Shown: positions 1-5,460 of the stretch, piece by piece
How the letters are laid out: every line of letters begins with the position of its first letter
Numbering within the stretch: position 1 is the first letter of the stretch
Origin: Spirochaetales bacterium
Lineage (GTDB): Bacteria > Spirochaetota > Spirochaetia > DAHUYW01
Assembly (NCBI GenBank): GCA_027306915.1
Contig: DAHUYW010000073.1
Span: 1-6,367 of the forward strand
Length of the DNA stretch: 6,367 bases
Reading direction: 5' to 3'
Notes under the pieces: generated by a model
Told to the model about the DNA's origin: nothing
The model's input: the letters and a program-made list of their open reading frames with translations, nothing else
Databases searched by the model: none
Position numbers and translations under genes: made by a program

Positions 1-2
1 AA

Positions 3-521
3 AATCGTCGGGTGACTCACGCCGAGCGCGGCAAGGTCGAGGTCGTCGACGTCCTGAACCGCGGCTTCTTCGATCGTAGCGTGCTATTCGGCTTTATTCG
101 CGTCATCGACGTCGAGAAGCAGAGAGCCTTTCTCTGGGACGACGGCGAGAAGCCGATGGACTGGACCGCCCATGCGGACACAGCGCGATGCACCGCAGAG
201 GTTGCGGTCGACGAATTGCCCGTTTTCTGCCTTTTCCCCGTCTCAGGTGACGTTCTCGACTTCGAAGGCCTCGTCCGAGCTTACGGGTCCGGATCGGGCA
301 AGAAGCTGCACGTCGAGCCGTTGGGTTCGCATGAGGACCTGGACGCACGCATCCATCAGCTCGAGACGTCAGATCCCGCCAACCTAGGAACCTACCTGCC
401 ACTCATGTACTATCGCTCGATGCTCAATGGCGAAGGGACGCCGGACGAGCTAATGAATGACCGGTACCCGTCGATCCAGCCCGCCACGGAGCGGGAGTTC
501 GTGGCGGGCGAGATGCACTAG
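3..521 (+). CDS. NmrA-like NAD(P)-binding family protein, C-terminal part (5' end outside window)
   Basis: About 172 C-terminal residues of an atypical SDR of the NmrA type, which bind NAD(P) with an N-terminal Rossmann fold and act as redox sensors or reductases. The frame is open to the left edge, so the GTG at 12 is probably internal and the glycine-rich N-terminus lies outside. Visible family features are an NRGFF segment near the start, a GEKPMDWTAHADTARCTAEVA stretch corresponding to the domain that closes over the cofactor cleft, SGDVLDFEGL, GSHEDLDARI, and near the end LPLMYYRSMLNGEG followed by LMNDRYPSIQPAT, all typical of one NmrA subgroup. It ends with TAG, 7 bases before the next reading frame, so the two oxidoreductases may be cotranscribed. 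No lesion is seen in the visible part. Substrate unknown; cytosolic by absence of signal or membrane segments. Family assignment is from recognised sequence pattern, not a search. Confidence 0.75.
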   Translation, partial: NRRVTHAERGKVEVVDVLNRGFFDRSVLFGFIRVIDVEKQRAFLWDDGEKPMDWTAHADTARCTAEVAVDELPVFCLFPVSGDVLDFEGLVRAYGSGSGKKLHVEPLGSHEDLDARIHQLETSDPANLGTYLPLMYYRSMLNGEGTPDELMNDRYPSIQPATEREFVAGEMH

Positions 522-527
522 TCCAGT

Positions 528-1435
528 TTGAGAGATTCTCCGTATTGGAGAGGATGCAGAGACCTGAAGCAAGACAAGAATCTTACCTGGCATCCGGTAG
601 ATGCCAAAAGCCTCAACCTCAAAGGAATGAGGATTGCGATCGTCTCCGGCACGGGCGGCATAAGACGCGCGTTGAGACTTTTCGTGGCCTTGCGCGGCGC
701 GAGCGTTCTGGTCGTTTGCCGGACCTTTCGCGATTCCGACCTTCCGGAAGTCGAGTTCATCAAAGCGGTCTTGAGCTTGTTGCGCGAGGCGAAGTGCGTC
801 GCCGCGCTGATGCCTGCGGACACCTTGGACCTTTGCACCTTCACCACGGGGATCATGGCCGCGCCCAAGCGCCAGGGAACCGTGGAAGGCATCAAGCGGG
901 ACATGGCAGTCAGCTACTTGAGCAGGTTGGTACTCGTTGGCGAGATCACTCCGCGTCTGGGAAAGAATCGGCCTGCGGCTCCTATAAGGCCGCGCGCATT
1001 CATCTGGGGCTTTTCCGCCAACGGCCAAACTGGCAACCACGACGATCTCGTCTCCCAGAAATCCTATAGCAGCATGACGGTACACATGGACACCGTCGCC
1101 GGCAACGAAATGCTCGTTCTCGACGCGGCAAGGCGCTACCCGAACGCGAGCTTCTTCGGTATGAACCCCGGACTCATCGAGACCAATAGCCGCAGCGACC
1201 TCATAGGCGCGGACACTCTTCGATACCGTTTCATTGAATGGATGATCGGGCTCATGTCCCTCAGCGGCGAAACCTACGCCGAGCGCCACTCCTCGTCTTT
1301 CCGTATCTCGAGGGGCACAGTGGCGCAATGTTTGACCGTAAAGGCCTCGCAATTCTACCGTCGCCAGAGCTAACCGAAAGCCGCGTGAATGCGTACATTG
1401 CTGCTTCGGAGGCCTTGGTGTCGAGAGCCAAGTGA
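528..1435 (+). pseudogene. SDR-family NAD(P)-dependent oxidoreductase, frameshifted near its C-terminus
   Basis: A short-chain dehydrogenase/reductase with an N-terminal Rossmann fold. Around residues 34-60 are RIAIVSGTGGI and LRGASVLVVCRTFRD (strand, glycine loop, second strand); then TLDLCTFTTGI (NAG-like strand), DMAVSYLSRLV, KSYSSM, and NTVAGNEMLVLDAA-like and FFGMNPGLIETN segments. From 528 the frame is good to YAER at 1275-1286. After that the same frame gives nonsense-like sequence to 1373, while the frame beginning at 1286 continues with PLLVFPYLEGHSGAMF, LAILPSPELTESRV and AASEALVSRAK to a TGA at 1433-1435. Restored length is about 300 residues, normal for the group. The start is uncertain: TTG 528 is the first option, but GGAGAGG at 547-553 sits 10 bases before a CTG at 564, which could be a mutated ATG. 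Other odd points: the third glycine of the cofactor loop is Arg (663-665), and a usual Asp in ADLSL is Val. Probably cotranscribed with the NmrA-like gene. Confidence 0.75.
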
Positions 1436-1879
1436 GTTTTCCCTCCCAAGGAGTGTTGGCTCCCTCCAGTCCTCTATCTCGGCAACGGCGAGGCTCTGTG
1501 CAGTCACGCAGCCTCCGTCACGCTCGTCTCGCCCTTCCTGATACTCAAAATGAGCGCAGCCTTACGCTTGGTTGTCCACCGCTGAATGTTCTCGTTACTG
1601 TCGTCACTCATCGAATTGTCGACCTTCTCCTCCAATCTTACCATGTCTTGTCGATGGACCTGACTTTCATGGGGTCAATATACATTGCCCATGCGCACCT
1701 TGCGGGAGTGGCGTTAGTTTTTAAGGATGAGAAGATTTGCTCTCACTATGCGAAAGCAACGTGGTAGCGAGGTAACCCGCGATCCGCGTGTCGGAATCCA
1801 AATCGCTGACAAGCGGGAGACGACCGGTCCCGACATTTCGGCGTTCTCCATGGCTGCAGTTTGCAGGGTTTCTACTGGG
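1436..1879. other. Intergenic stretch between convergent genes, no supported gene
   Basis: The 444 bases between the end of the SDR gene (+) and the end of the MDR gene (-) contain open frames (for example 1432-1767), but none shows recognisable family sequence, a ribosome binding site at a sensible start, or a codon pattern like the neighbours. The convergent layout predicts terminators here. I see no strong GC stem followed by a T run on either strand. The only clear structure is the interrupted dyad at 1668-1693 and a short CTGCA/TGCAG hairpin around 1854-1866. Confidence 0.5.
1668..1693. repeat. Interrupted inverted repeat (hairpin-capable)
   Basis: CATGGG at 1668-1673 pairs with CCCATG at 1688-1693, and inside it CAAT at 1676-1679 pairs with ATTG at 1684-1687 around an ATAC loop, giving a 10-bp stem with a 2-base bulge. 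It lies in the gap between two convergent genes. It has no T tract, so it is not a typical intrinsic terminator; it could be an operator-like dyad or chance. Confidence 0.4.
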
Positions 1880-2804
1880 TCAGCGCACCATCAATATCAG
1901 CTTGCCACGCAGGTGACGACCTTCGCTCACGGCGTGTGCTGCCGCTGCCTGTGATAACGGATAGAGTGTGATTTCGGGAGGGCGCACCACGCCGGCAGTG
2001 ACCAGCGCCAGCAGGCGTTCGAGATGGGCGCGGTCGCGCCCGATTTTCGGCCGCAGCGAGACAACATCCAGGCGGGGCGAAGGTGGAGCCGAGGTGCCGG
2101 AAGCGATGAAGGCGGCGCGTCCGCCGGAGCGTAAGACCGCGAAAGAACGCGTTGCCACCTCGCCACCGACCGTGTCGAAGACGGCGTCGCAGTTCGTTAC
2201 TTCGCGCGTGAAGTCTTGCGTGCGAGAGTCGATGACCACGTCCGCGCCGAGCACACGCACGTAGGCGTGGTTCGCCGCCCCCTGCGGTGGTGATCACTTT
2301 CGCGCCGATGTGCTTGGCGAGCTGGATGGCGATGCTCGCCACACCGCCCGCGCCACCGTGAATCAGGATAGTTTCGCCGGACTTCAGTTCGAGCGTATCC
2401 TCGATCGCGACCAACGCGGTGAGGCCTGCGAGGGCGAGCGCCGCGCATTCGGCATGCGAGAGGCTCGCGGGCTTTCTCGCTATGATCGCCGTCTTGATCG
2501 CGATCTTCTCAGCGTAGGCGCCCTCCTGGCCGACGTCGCAAACGCCGAAGACCGGATCGCCGGGCGCGAAGTCACGTACACCCGTGCCGAGCGCGGCAAC
2601 GACTCCCGAGAAATCGCGGCCTGGGACGTAAGGAAAGAGGGCGATCGGCGCGTAGGTCTCCCGGCGTACTTTCCAGTCCGCGCCGTTGACACTCGCCGCG
2701 TGCACGTCGACCAGCACTTCGCCGCGTCCGGCGACGGCGTCGGGCAGGTCACCGTAGCGCATAGCCTCGGGTCCGCCATGCTCCATGAAGTAGGCTGCTT
2801 TCAT
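1880..2804 (-). pseudogene. Zinc-independent MDR / quinone oxidoreductase-like protein, +1 frameshift in a G run
   Basis: A medium-chain NADP-dependent oxidoreductase of the quinone reductase type; members reduce quinones or enones using NADPH. Reading down the minus strand from ATG 2804, residues 1-45 hold MKAAYFMEHGGPE and EVLVDVHAASVNGADWK, residues ~60-95 the GroES-like core with VPGRDFSGVVAALG, and residues ~145-160 the nucleotide-binding ILIHGGAGGVAS. No Cys/His set for catalytic zinc is visible. After VITTAG the frame turns to Arg-rich nonsense. Removing one base from five Gs (+ strand C run 2278-2282) restores AANHAYVRVLGADVVID, FDTVGGEV, LRSGGRAAF, ALVTAGVV and the usual ending RGKLILMVR, stopping at 1880-1882. 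Restored length is 307 residues, normal for the family. Ala replaces the usual Gly in GGVGS. A single-base homopolymer change could be a real mutation or a sequence error. It is transcribed away from the IS3 remnant. Confidence 0.8.
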
Positions 2805-2830
2805 TGCTTATTCATGCGCTCCTCGCACCT
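2801..2830 (-). promoter_or_regulatory. Translation start region of the MDR gene with a 4-codon leader ORF (MNKQ)
   Basis: Reading the minus strand, AGGTG (2830-2826) and GAGGAG (2824-2819) precede ATG AAT AAG CAA TGA (2815-2801), a four-codon frame whose stop overlaps the MDR ATG (2804-2802) as ATGA. The purine-rich sites are 10 and 3 bases from the leader ATG, while GAGGAG is 14 bases from the MDR ATG, which is rather far. The layout would allow coupled re-initiation, but the mini-ORF is so short that chance is a serious alternative. Confidence 0.35.
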
Positions 2831-3266
2831 CCCGGCACGTCCTTCTTCTGCTCGACTCGGCTTGCCCCCGCTGAGATTGTGTGCATGACATTCAAGGTTG
2901 GCCGTTGGCTCCCTAATGGCTGATAGCTGATAGGAAAACTGAATTGCCGTAAGGAAGACTGACCTCGGGCCGTGGGCACACATCGGGCTGCGACGGCTGG
3001 AAAAGGTGGTCCGACGGCCTGCCTTTCGACTCCGCCCCATGGTAACACCCAGCGTACACCCAACGGGGACGATGGACAAGCGGATGCTGTAGTCGCAGAA
3101 AGCCACCTGAAACCAAATGCTGACGCGGTCCACAAGTCGGCGCGGATGCCCTTCAACTGCCCACATCATGATCCCCGGTACCGGTGGTTCGGATTGCCTT
3201 GTACCTACTCTCGCGTGATATCGATCGCGAGATCTGCTGTGACCCGTTCGACCGCATAAAGAGACT
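2831..3266. other. Noncoding stretch between the MDR gene and the IS3 remnant
   Basis: Several open frames cross this stretch on both strands, but their translations show no family pattern. Part of the minus-strand translation is SYQLSA-like, which is what a GCTGATA microrepeat gives and is a known kind of spurious ORF. GCTGATA occurs twice in tandem at 2919-2932. A 7-bp inverted repeat lies at 3209-3232. The MDR promoter should be at the left end; I see no convincing -35/-10 pair. Confidence 0.5.
3209..3232. repeat. Inverted repeat, 7-bp arms
   Basis: TCTCGCG (3209-3215) and CGCGAGA (3226-3232) form perfect arms around a 10-base spacer containing GATATC. It ends 34 bases before the IS3 left end and is outside the element. 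It could be a protein-binding dyad or a hairpin of a former gene end; no T run follows. Confidence 0.45.
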
Positions 3267-3292
3267 TGTACCGCCCCGGCTTTCCCGGAGAC
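3267..3292 (+). repeat. Putative left inverted repeat of the IS3 remnant
   Basis: TGTACCGCCCCGGCTTTCCC begins at 3267, followed by GGAGAC; it starts with the TG typical of IS3-family ends and lies 51 bases before the orfA ATG, the usual distance. The matching right repeat was searched for by eye and not found in the window. Confidence 0.6.
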
Positions 3293-3317
3293 TATAAACT
3301 TGTGAGAGGATTGTCGG

Positions 3318-3587
3318 ATGGGAAAGCGAAGCAGGTATTCACCGGAGTTTCGTGAGCGTGCAGTTCGGCTGGTGTTGGAGCATGAAGGAGAGCATGAATC
3401 GCAGAGGGCAGCGATTGCCTCCATCGTAGGGAAGACGGGGTGCTCTCGGAAGGCGTCGCGCAAGTGGGTTCGGCAGATCGAGCGGGACGAGGGTCGTCGA
3501 GCGGGAATGACGAGCGACGAGTGTGAGCGGCTGAAGGCGCTGGAGAAAGAGAACCGCGAACTGCGGCGAGCGAACGAAATCCTTTGA
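3318..3587 (+). pseudogene. IS3-family transposase OrfA, ended early by a nonsense codon
   Basis: Starts at ATG 3318, with GAGAGGA at 3304-3310 giving a 7-base spacing. Residues 1-20 (GKRSRYSPEFRERAVRLVLE) and the segment to about 50 (IVGKTGCSRKASRKWVRQIERD) form the helix-turn-helix that binds the IS ends. ERLKALEKENRELRRANEIL is the leucine-zipper-like multimerisation helix. The reading frame stops at TGA 3585-3587, yet family sequence goes on past it as EALAYFAQAELDR to another TGA at 3627-3629. Relatives have Arg-Lys after NEIL, so CGA to TGA is the likely change. Without the stop and with the junction intact this would be about 100 residues. OrfA alone cannot transpose DNA; at most it could act as a repressor-like DNA binder. 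Confidence 0.8.
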
Positions 3588-3651
3588 GAGGCGTTGGCGT
3601 ATTTCGCGCAGGCGGAGCTCGACCGCTGACCAGCAGAAATCCCGTGAGACC

Positions 3652-3785
3652 GACCCTGAACGATTGCCACAGCGTGCGCGTCGAGATGTTGCCCTTTGTG
3701 AGCAGATCCGCAGAGTGTGGGAGGATAATCTCAGCGTCTGTGCGGCTCGTAAGGTGTGGCGGCAAGTGAAACGTGAGGGATTCTC
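3652..3785 (+). pseudogene. IS3-family transposase OrfB, ~45-residue internal fragment
   Basis: In the frame of 3664 the sequence reads DPERLPQRARRDVALCEQ, then IRRVWEDNLSVCAARKVW, then RQVKREGF. This matches the N-terminal region of IS3 OrfB that precedes the DDE integrase core (usual form: RRVWxENFxVYGxRKVWRQLxREGF). The ~35 residues normally before it (IDEHRxxxGVEPICxxLPIAPSTYY-like) are absent, so a roughly 100-base deletion fused the end of orfA to this point. The tyrosine in VYG is replaced by Cys-Ala. Homology fades after REGF; the catalytic DDE domain (about 200 residues) is not in the window. Confidence 0.7.
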
Positions 3786-3819
3786 CTATGTCAGGGTATC
3801 TGTCGCGTCTCGGTGGAGG

Positions 3820-3841
3820 CCCCCAGGGCTAGCCCTGGGGG
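3820..3841. repeat. Perfect 22-bp palindrome
   Basis: CCCCCAGGGCT (3820-3830) is followed directly by its reverse complement AGCCCTGGGGG (3831-3841) with no spacer. As RNA it would fold into a 9-bp very GC-rich stem with a CTAG loop. No T tract follows on either strand, so it is not a standard intrinsic terminator. It ends 27 bases before the ATG of the transposase-like ORF at 3869. It could be a read-through-blocking hairpin or protein-binding end of the second mobile fragment. Confidence 0.85.
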
Positions 3842-3868
3842 AATTTCGGGTCGCACAGGAGCCACGCG

Positions 3869-4186
3869 ATGAGCAGGTACTATCCTGAGGATCTTATTGA
3901 TTCGATGGTCGCGAAGATGACGTCGCCTCCGACACGCAGCGCGACATCCCTAGCGAAGGAAGTCGGGATCCCGAAGTCGACCCTTTCCCGATGGGTTCGT
4001 TCGCGTGCTACGGTAGAAGGACGGGTGCTTGCGACACGCTCCCAAACCTACACGGAGGCCAAGCGCAGGAATCCGAGTCGAGGGTCTCGCTCAATCAGAA
4101 ACTGGGAGCCTGTCAGGGAGGCGAGCCTGAACCCTGCCTCCCGCAAGGCAAAGCGAGCGTTCGAAGAGCAGGAACGAATCGCATGA
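3869..4186 (+). CDS. Helix-turn-helix transposase-like protein (OrfA type), probably degraded
   Basis: ATG 3869 has AGGAG at 3857-3861, 7 bases away. Residues 1-45 read as a mobile-element helix-turn-helix: RYYPEDLIDSMVAKMTSPP, then SATSLAKEVGIPKSTLSRWV, the pattern of transposase N-terminal domains (Arg-Tyr start, charged helix, Leu-xx-Glu-xGly turn, LxRWV recognition helix). The remaining ~60 residues (basic, ending KRAFEEQERIA) do not look like the usual continuation, so a frameshift or replacement after residue ~55 is possible. The stop TGA (4184-4186) overlaps an ATG at 4183. The palindrome at 3820-3841 is just upstream. Which IS family it came from is uncertain; inactive unless the partner gene is elsewhere. 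Confidence 0.5.
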   Translation: MSRYYPEDLIDSMVAKMTSPPTRSATSLAKEVGIPKSTLSRWVRSRATVEGRVLATRSQTYTEAKRRNPSRGSRSIRNWEPVREASLNPASRKAKRAFEEQERIA

Positions 4187-4344
4187 GCATCGACGCTCAA
4201 GAAGGTTTGCTCGTGGCGGGCCGTGGTTGCATTTTCAAAGACGAGGTGGTACTCAAGGGATATCCCCCTCTTCGGCTGTCCTTCACGAGAGGAGGCGACA
4301 GATATCTCACCAATCACCGCCAGCCTGCGGGCGGTTCACCGTGA
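4183..4344 (+). CDS. Small unrecognised ORF overlapping the HTH transposase-like gene
   Basis: A 53-codon frame (MSIDAQEGLL to QPAGGSP) starts at an ATG that overlaps the preceding stop as ATGA, with AGGA at 4171-4174 about 8 bases upstream. This is the classic layout of a translationally coupled second gene. I do not recognise the product; it contains no clear motif, membrane helix or repeat. It may be the broken start of the element's second gene, or a chance frame in decayed DNA. Confidence 0.25.
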   Translation: MSIDAQEGLLVAGRGCIFKDEVVLKGYPPLRLSFTRGGDRYLTNHRQPAGGSP

Positions 4345-4429
4345 AGGTGCCCCCGGGCTTCCGAGTTGGTGGAGGAGGAACCTGTCGAGACGCCGCGACC
4401 GCTCCCTGCCCTTCGGCGCGAAGCTCTGA

Positions 4430-4765
4430 GAACACCTCGGCCGCCACCTCTCAGGAGGCGAAGCGAAGCTCGCCGGCTCACCCGATGCCGACCCGGAGCG
4501 CTACCTCGTCATCCTTCAGGGCGCTGCGCTCCGTCAACACATCGTGAAACGGCAGCTCAAGGTGCGGCTCGAGGCGGTGGGCATCGAGCCACAAGGAATC
4601 AGTCCTCATGTCCCCAGCAACAGCCGCGCCATCCACTTCCTCACTGCGGGCATCCGTCTGAAACAGGTCGTAGATCCCCTCGGAAGAACGAGCTATGGGC
4701 GGAGCTTCCCAATCTCCAGACGCGCTTCCGTCCCGCCGCGGACGAACCGACCGCGAGAGGAGTAG
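4430..4765 (+). pseudogene. Tyrosine recombinase (integrase) remnant, C-terminal catalytic fragment
   Basis: The frame is open from just after a TGA at 4427-4429 to TAG 4763-4765, with recognisable sequence from about 4550 to 4705: KVRLEAVGIEPQGISPHV, SRAIHFLTAGIRLKQV and VDPLGRTSYG. This corresponds to box II of tyrosine recombinases, normally HxLRHSRAxHFLxxGxxLKxVxxxLGHTS. The box II arginine and following residue are replaced (HVPSNSRA in place of HVLRHSRA), and the LGH histidine is Arg, so two catalytic positions are gone. The final Tyr nucleophile segment and the upstream catalytic half are not recognisable. A GTG at 4544 could be read as a start, but no Shine-Dalgarno supports it. It is a relic of the enzyme that integrates islands at tRNA genes; see the tRNA fragment at 5461-5502. 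Confidence 0.65.
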
Positions 4766-4791
4766 ACTGATTGACGGAGGCGAGAAAGAAG

Positions 4792-5028
4792 ATGAGTGTC
4801 GCGCGGGAGCGCAGTTCGGCCATGAGGACCCAGGAGCCTGGTACTCGCTATATCGTCAACGAGGCCGGAGAGAAGGAGCTCGTCGTTATTCCCGTCGACG
4901 TGTACGAGAGGCTCGTGGACGCCTGGGAGGACCTGGAAGACATTCGGGCCTATGACGAGGCGAAGGCTGAAGGCGGGGAAGACGTTGCGCTGGAACAGGT
5001 AAAGCGCAAGCTTGGTCTATCGGATTGA
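4792..5028 (+). CDS. Type II antitoxin, Phd/RelB-like
   Basis: A 78-residue antitoxin if started at ATG 4792 (GGAGG at 4776-4780, 11 bases away); ATG 4822 gives the compact form MRTQEPGTRYIV and is also possible. Domain features: a short DNA-binding N-terminal beta region (TRYIVNEAGEKELVVIPVD), a helix VYERLVDAWEDLEDIRAYDE, and an acidic tail AEGGEDVALEQVKRKLGLSD that would wrap and neutralise the toxin. ELEDIRAYDEAKA-type sequence is common in antitoxins paired with RelE/ParE toxins. The gene ends inside the toxin start (overlap 5012-5028), so translation would be coupled. Antitoxins of this type usually repress their own promoter, but no clear dyad was found upstream. The gene looks intact although its partner does not. 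Confidence 0.8.
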   Translation: MSVARERSSAMRTQEPGTRYIVNEAGEKELVVIPVDVYERLVDAWEDLEDIRAYDEAKAEGGEDVALEQVKRKLGLSD

Positions 5029-5287
5029 GCTCGGTCCACGGGCGCAAAGGGAGCTTGCGGCTCTGGAGCGCTCGGCCCACAAGCAGCTCATCGCGGCGAT
5101 CGAGCGGCTCGCGACAAACCCCCATCCAGCCGAGAGTAAGAAGCTTGCGGCGCGACTAGGCTGGCGGATTCGGGTGGGCCACCGGTGCTCAAGTGACGAG
5201 GAAATCCTCAGGAGTGATTCGCTAATCCGAACCGCTCCTCTCCTTCTCGCTCTCTGCGCAGTAGGGCAACTTAGAGATCTTCCCTAG
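5012..5287 (+). pseudogene. RelE/ParE-type toxin, C-terminally truncated
   Basis: The start is TTG 5012, overlapping the antitoxin by 17 bases; the protein begins (M)VYRIELGPRAQRELAALE, followed by the two-helix hairpin (HKQLIAAIERLATNPHP) and KLAARLGWRIRVG, all typical of RelE/ParE toxins, which cut mRNA at the ribosome or poison gyrase. In intact members RVG is followed by DYRVLYxI and a final strand ending VxxVGHRxxVY, which carry the active residues. Here RVG (5171-5179) is followed at once by HR, then by unrelated sequence to TAG 5285-5287. Loss of the stretch between two RVG/VGHR sites would explain this. The truncated protein should lack toxicity, leaving the antitoxin as an orphan. 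Confidence 0.7.
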
Positions 5288-5460
5288 GATCTTCCTGCCA
5301 GTGTCGACCTCCGCCGCACCTGTGATCGTGGTCGGCCGCAAGGACAGCGAACAAATCGCCTCCCCGATGTACACTCTCGAGAATACCGGGTACAGTGCAC
5401 ATATTCTGCGAGAAACGCCAAAGGCAGCTCTGAATAATTCTTTATCATGTAAGTGTTTAT
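5288..5460. other. Noncoding stretch between toxin remnant and tRNA fragment
   Basis: No gene is supported. Frames crossing this stretch run into the tRNA fragment and give its well-known false translations (GPPGLEPGTDGL on the plus strand, SVPGSSPGGPN on the minus strand). GATCTTCC is present twice 4 bases apart (5276-5283 and 5288-5295). Confidence 0.5.

Larger units (their letters stand above)
3267..3790 (+). mobile_element. Decayed IS3-family insertion sequence, left part only
   Basis: The element begins at a TG-starting GC-rich terminal repeat (3267 onward) and carries orfA plus a shortened piece of orfB. IS3 elements encode OrfA, OrfB and an OrfAB fusion transposase made by programmed frameshifting. 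Here orfA has an in-frame TGA, roughly 35 codons around the orfA/orfB junction are missing, orfB stops being recognisable near 3785, and no copy of the right inverted repeat is present before the next fragment begins. The right limit is approximate. The element is clearly inactive. Confidence 0.75.

Noticed and set aside
450..1352. 300-codon open frame on the minus strand across the SDR gene
   Set aside because: It is antisense to clear SDR family sequence, its translation has no family pattern, and long antisense frames are common in high-GC coding DNA.
2310..2888. 192-codon plus-strand frame opposite the MDR gene
   Set aside because: Shadow of the minus-strand MDR gene; Arg-rich composition and no recognisable domain.
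2919..2932. CRISPR or tandem repeat array
   Set aside because: Only two tandem GCTGATA units; no repeat-spacer pattern anywhere in the window.
2801..3670. 289-codon minus-strand frame
   Set aside because: Crosses the IS3 left end and orfA in antisense and translates the GCTGATA microrepeat as SYQLSA, a typical spurious product.
4116..4142. GGGAGGC/GCCTCCC inverted repeat inside the HTH transposase-like ORF as a terminator
   Set aside because: 7-bp arms with a 13-base loop and no T run; not convincing as a regulatory element.
4366..4770. 134-codon Arg/Pro-rich frame
   Set aside because: Out-of-frame shadow of the integrase remnant, which has recognisable residues in the other frame.
5276..5295. 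GATCTTCC direct repeat as an insertion-site duplication
   Set aside because: Only 4 bases lie between the copies, so no element is flanked; short and probably chance.
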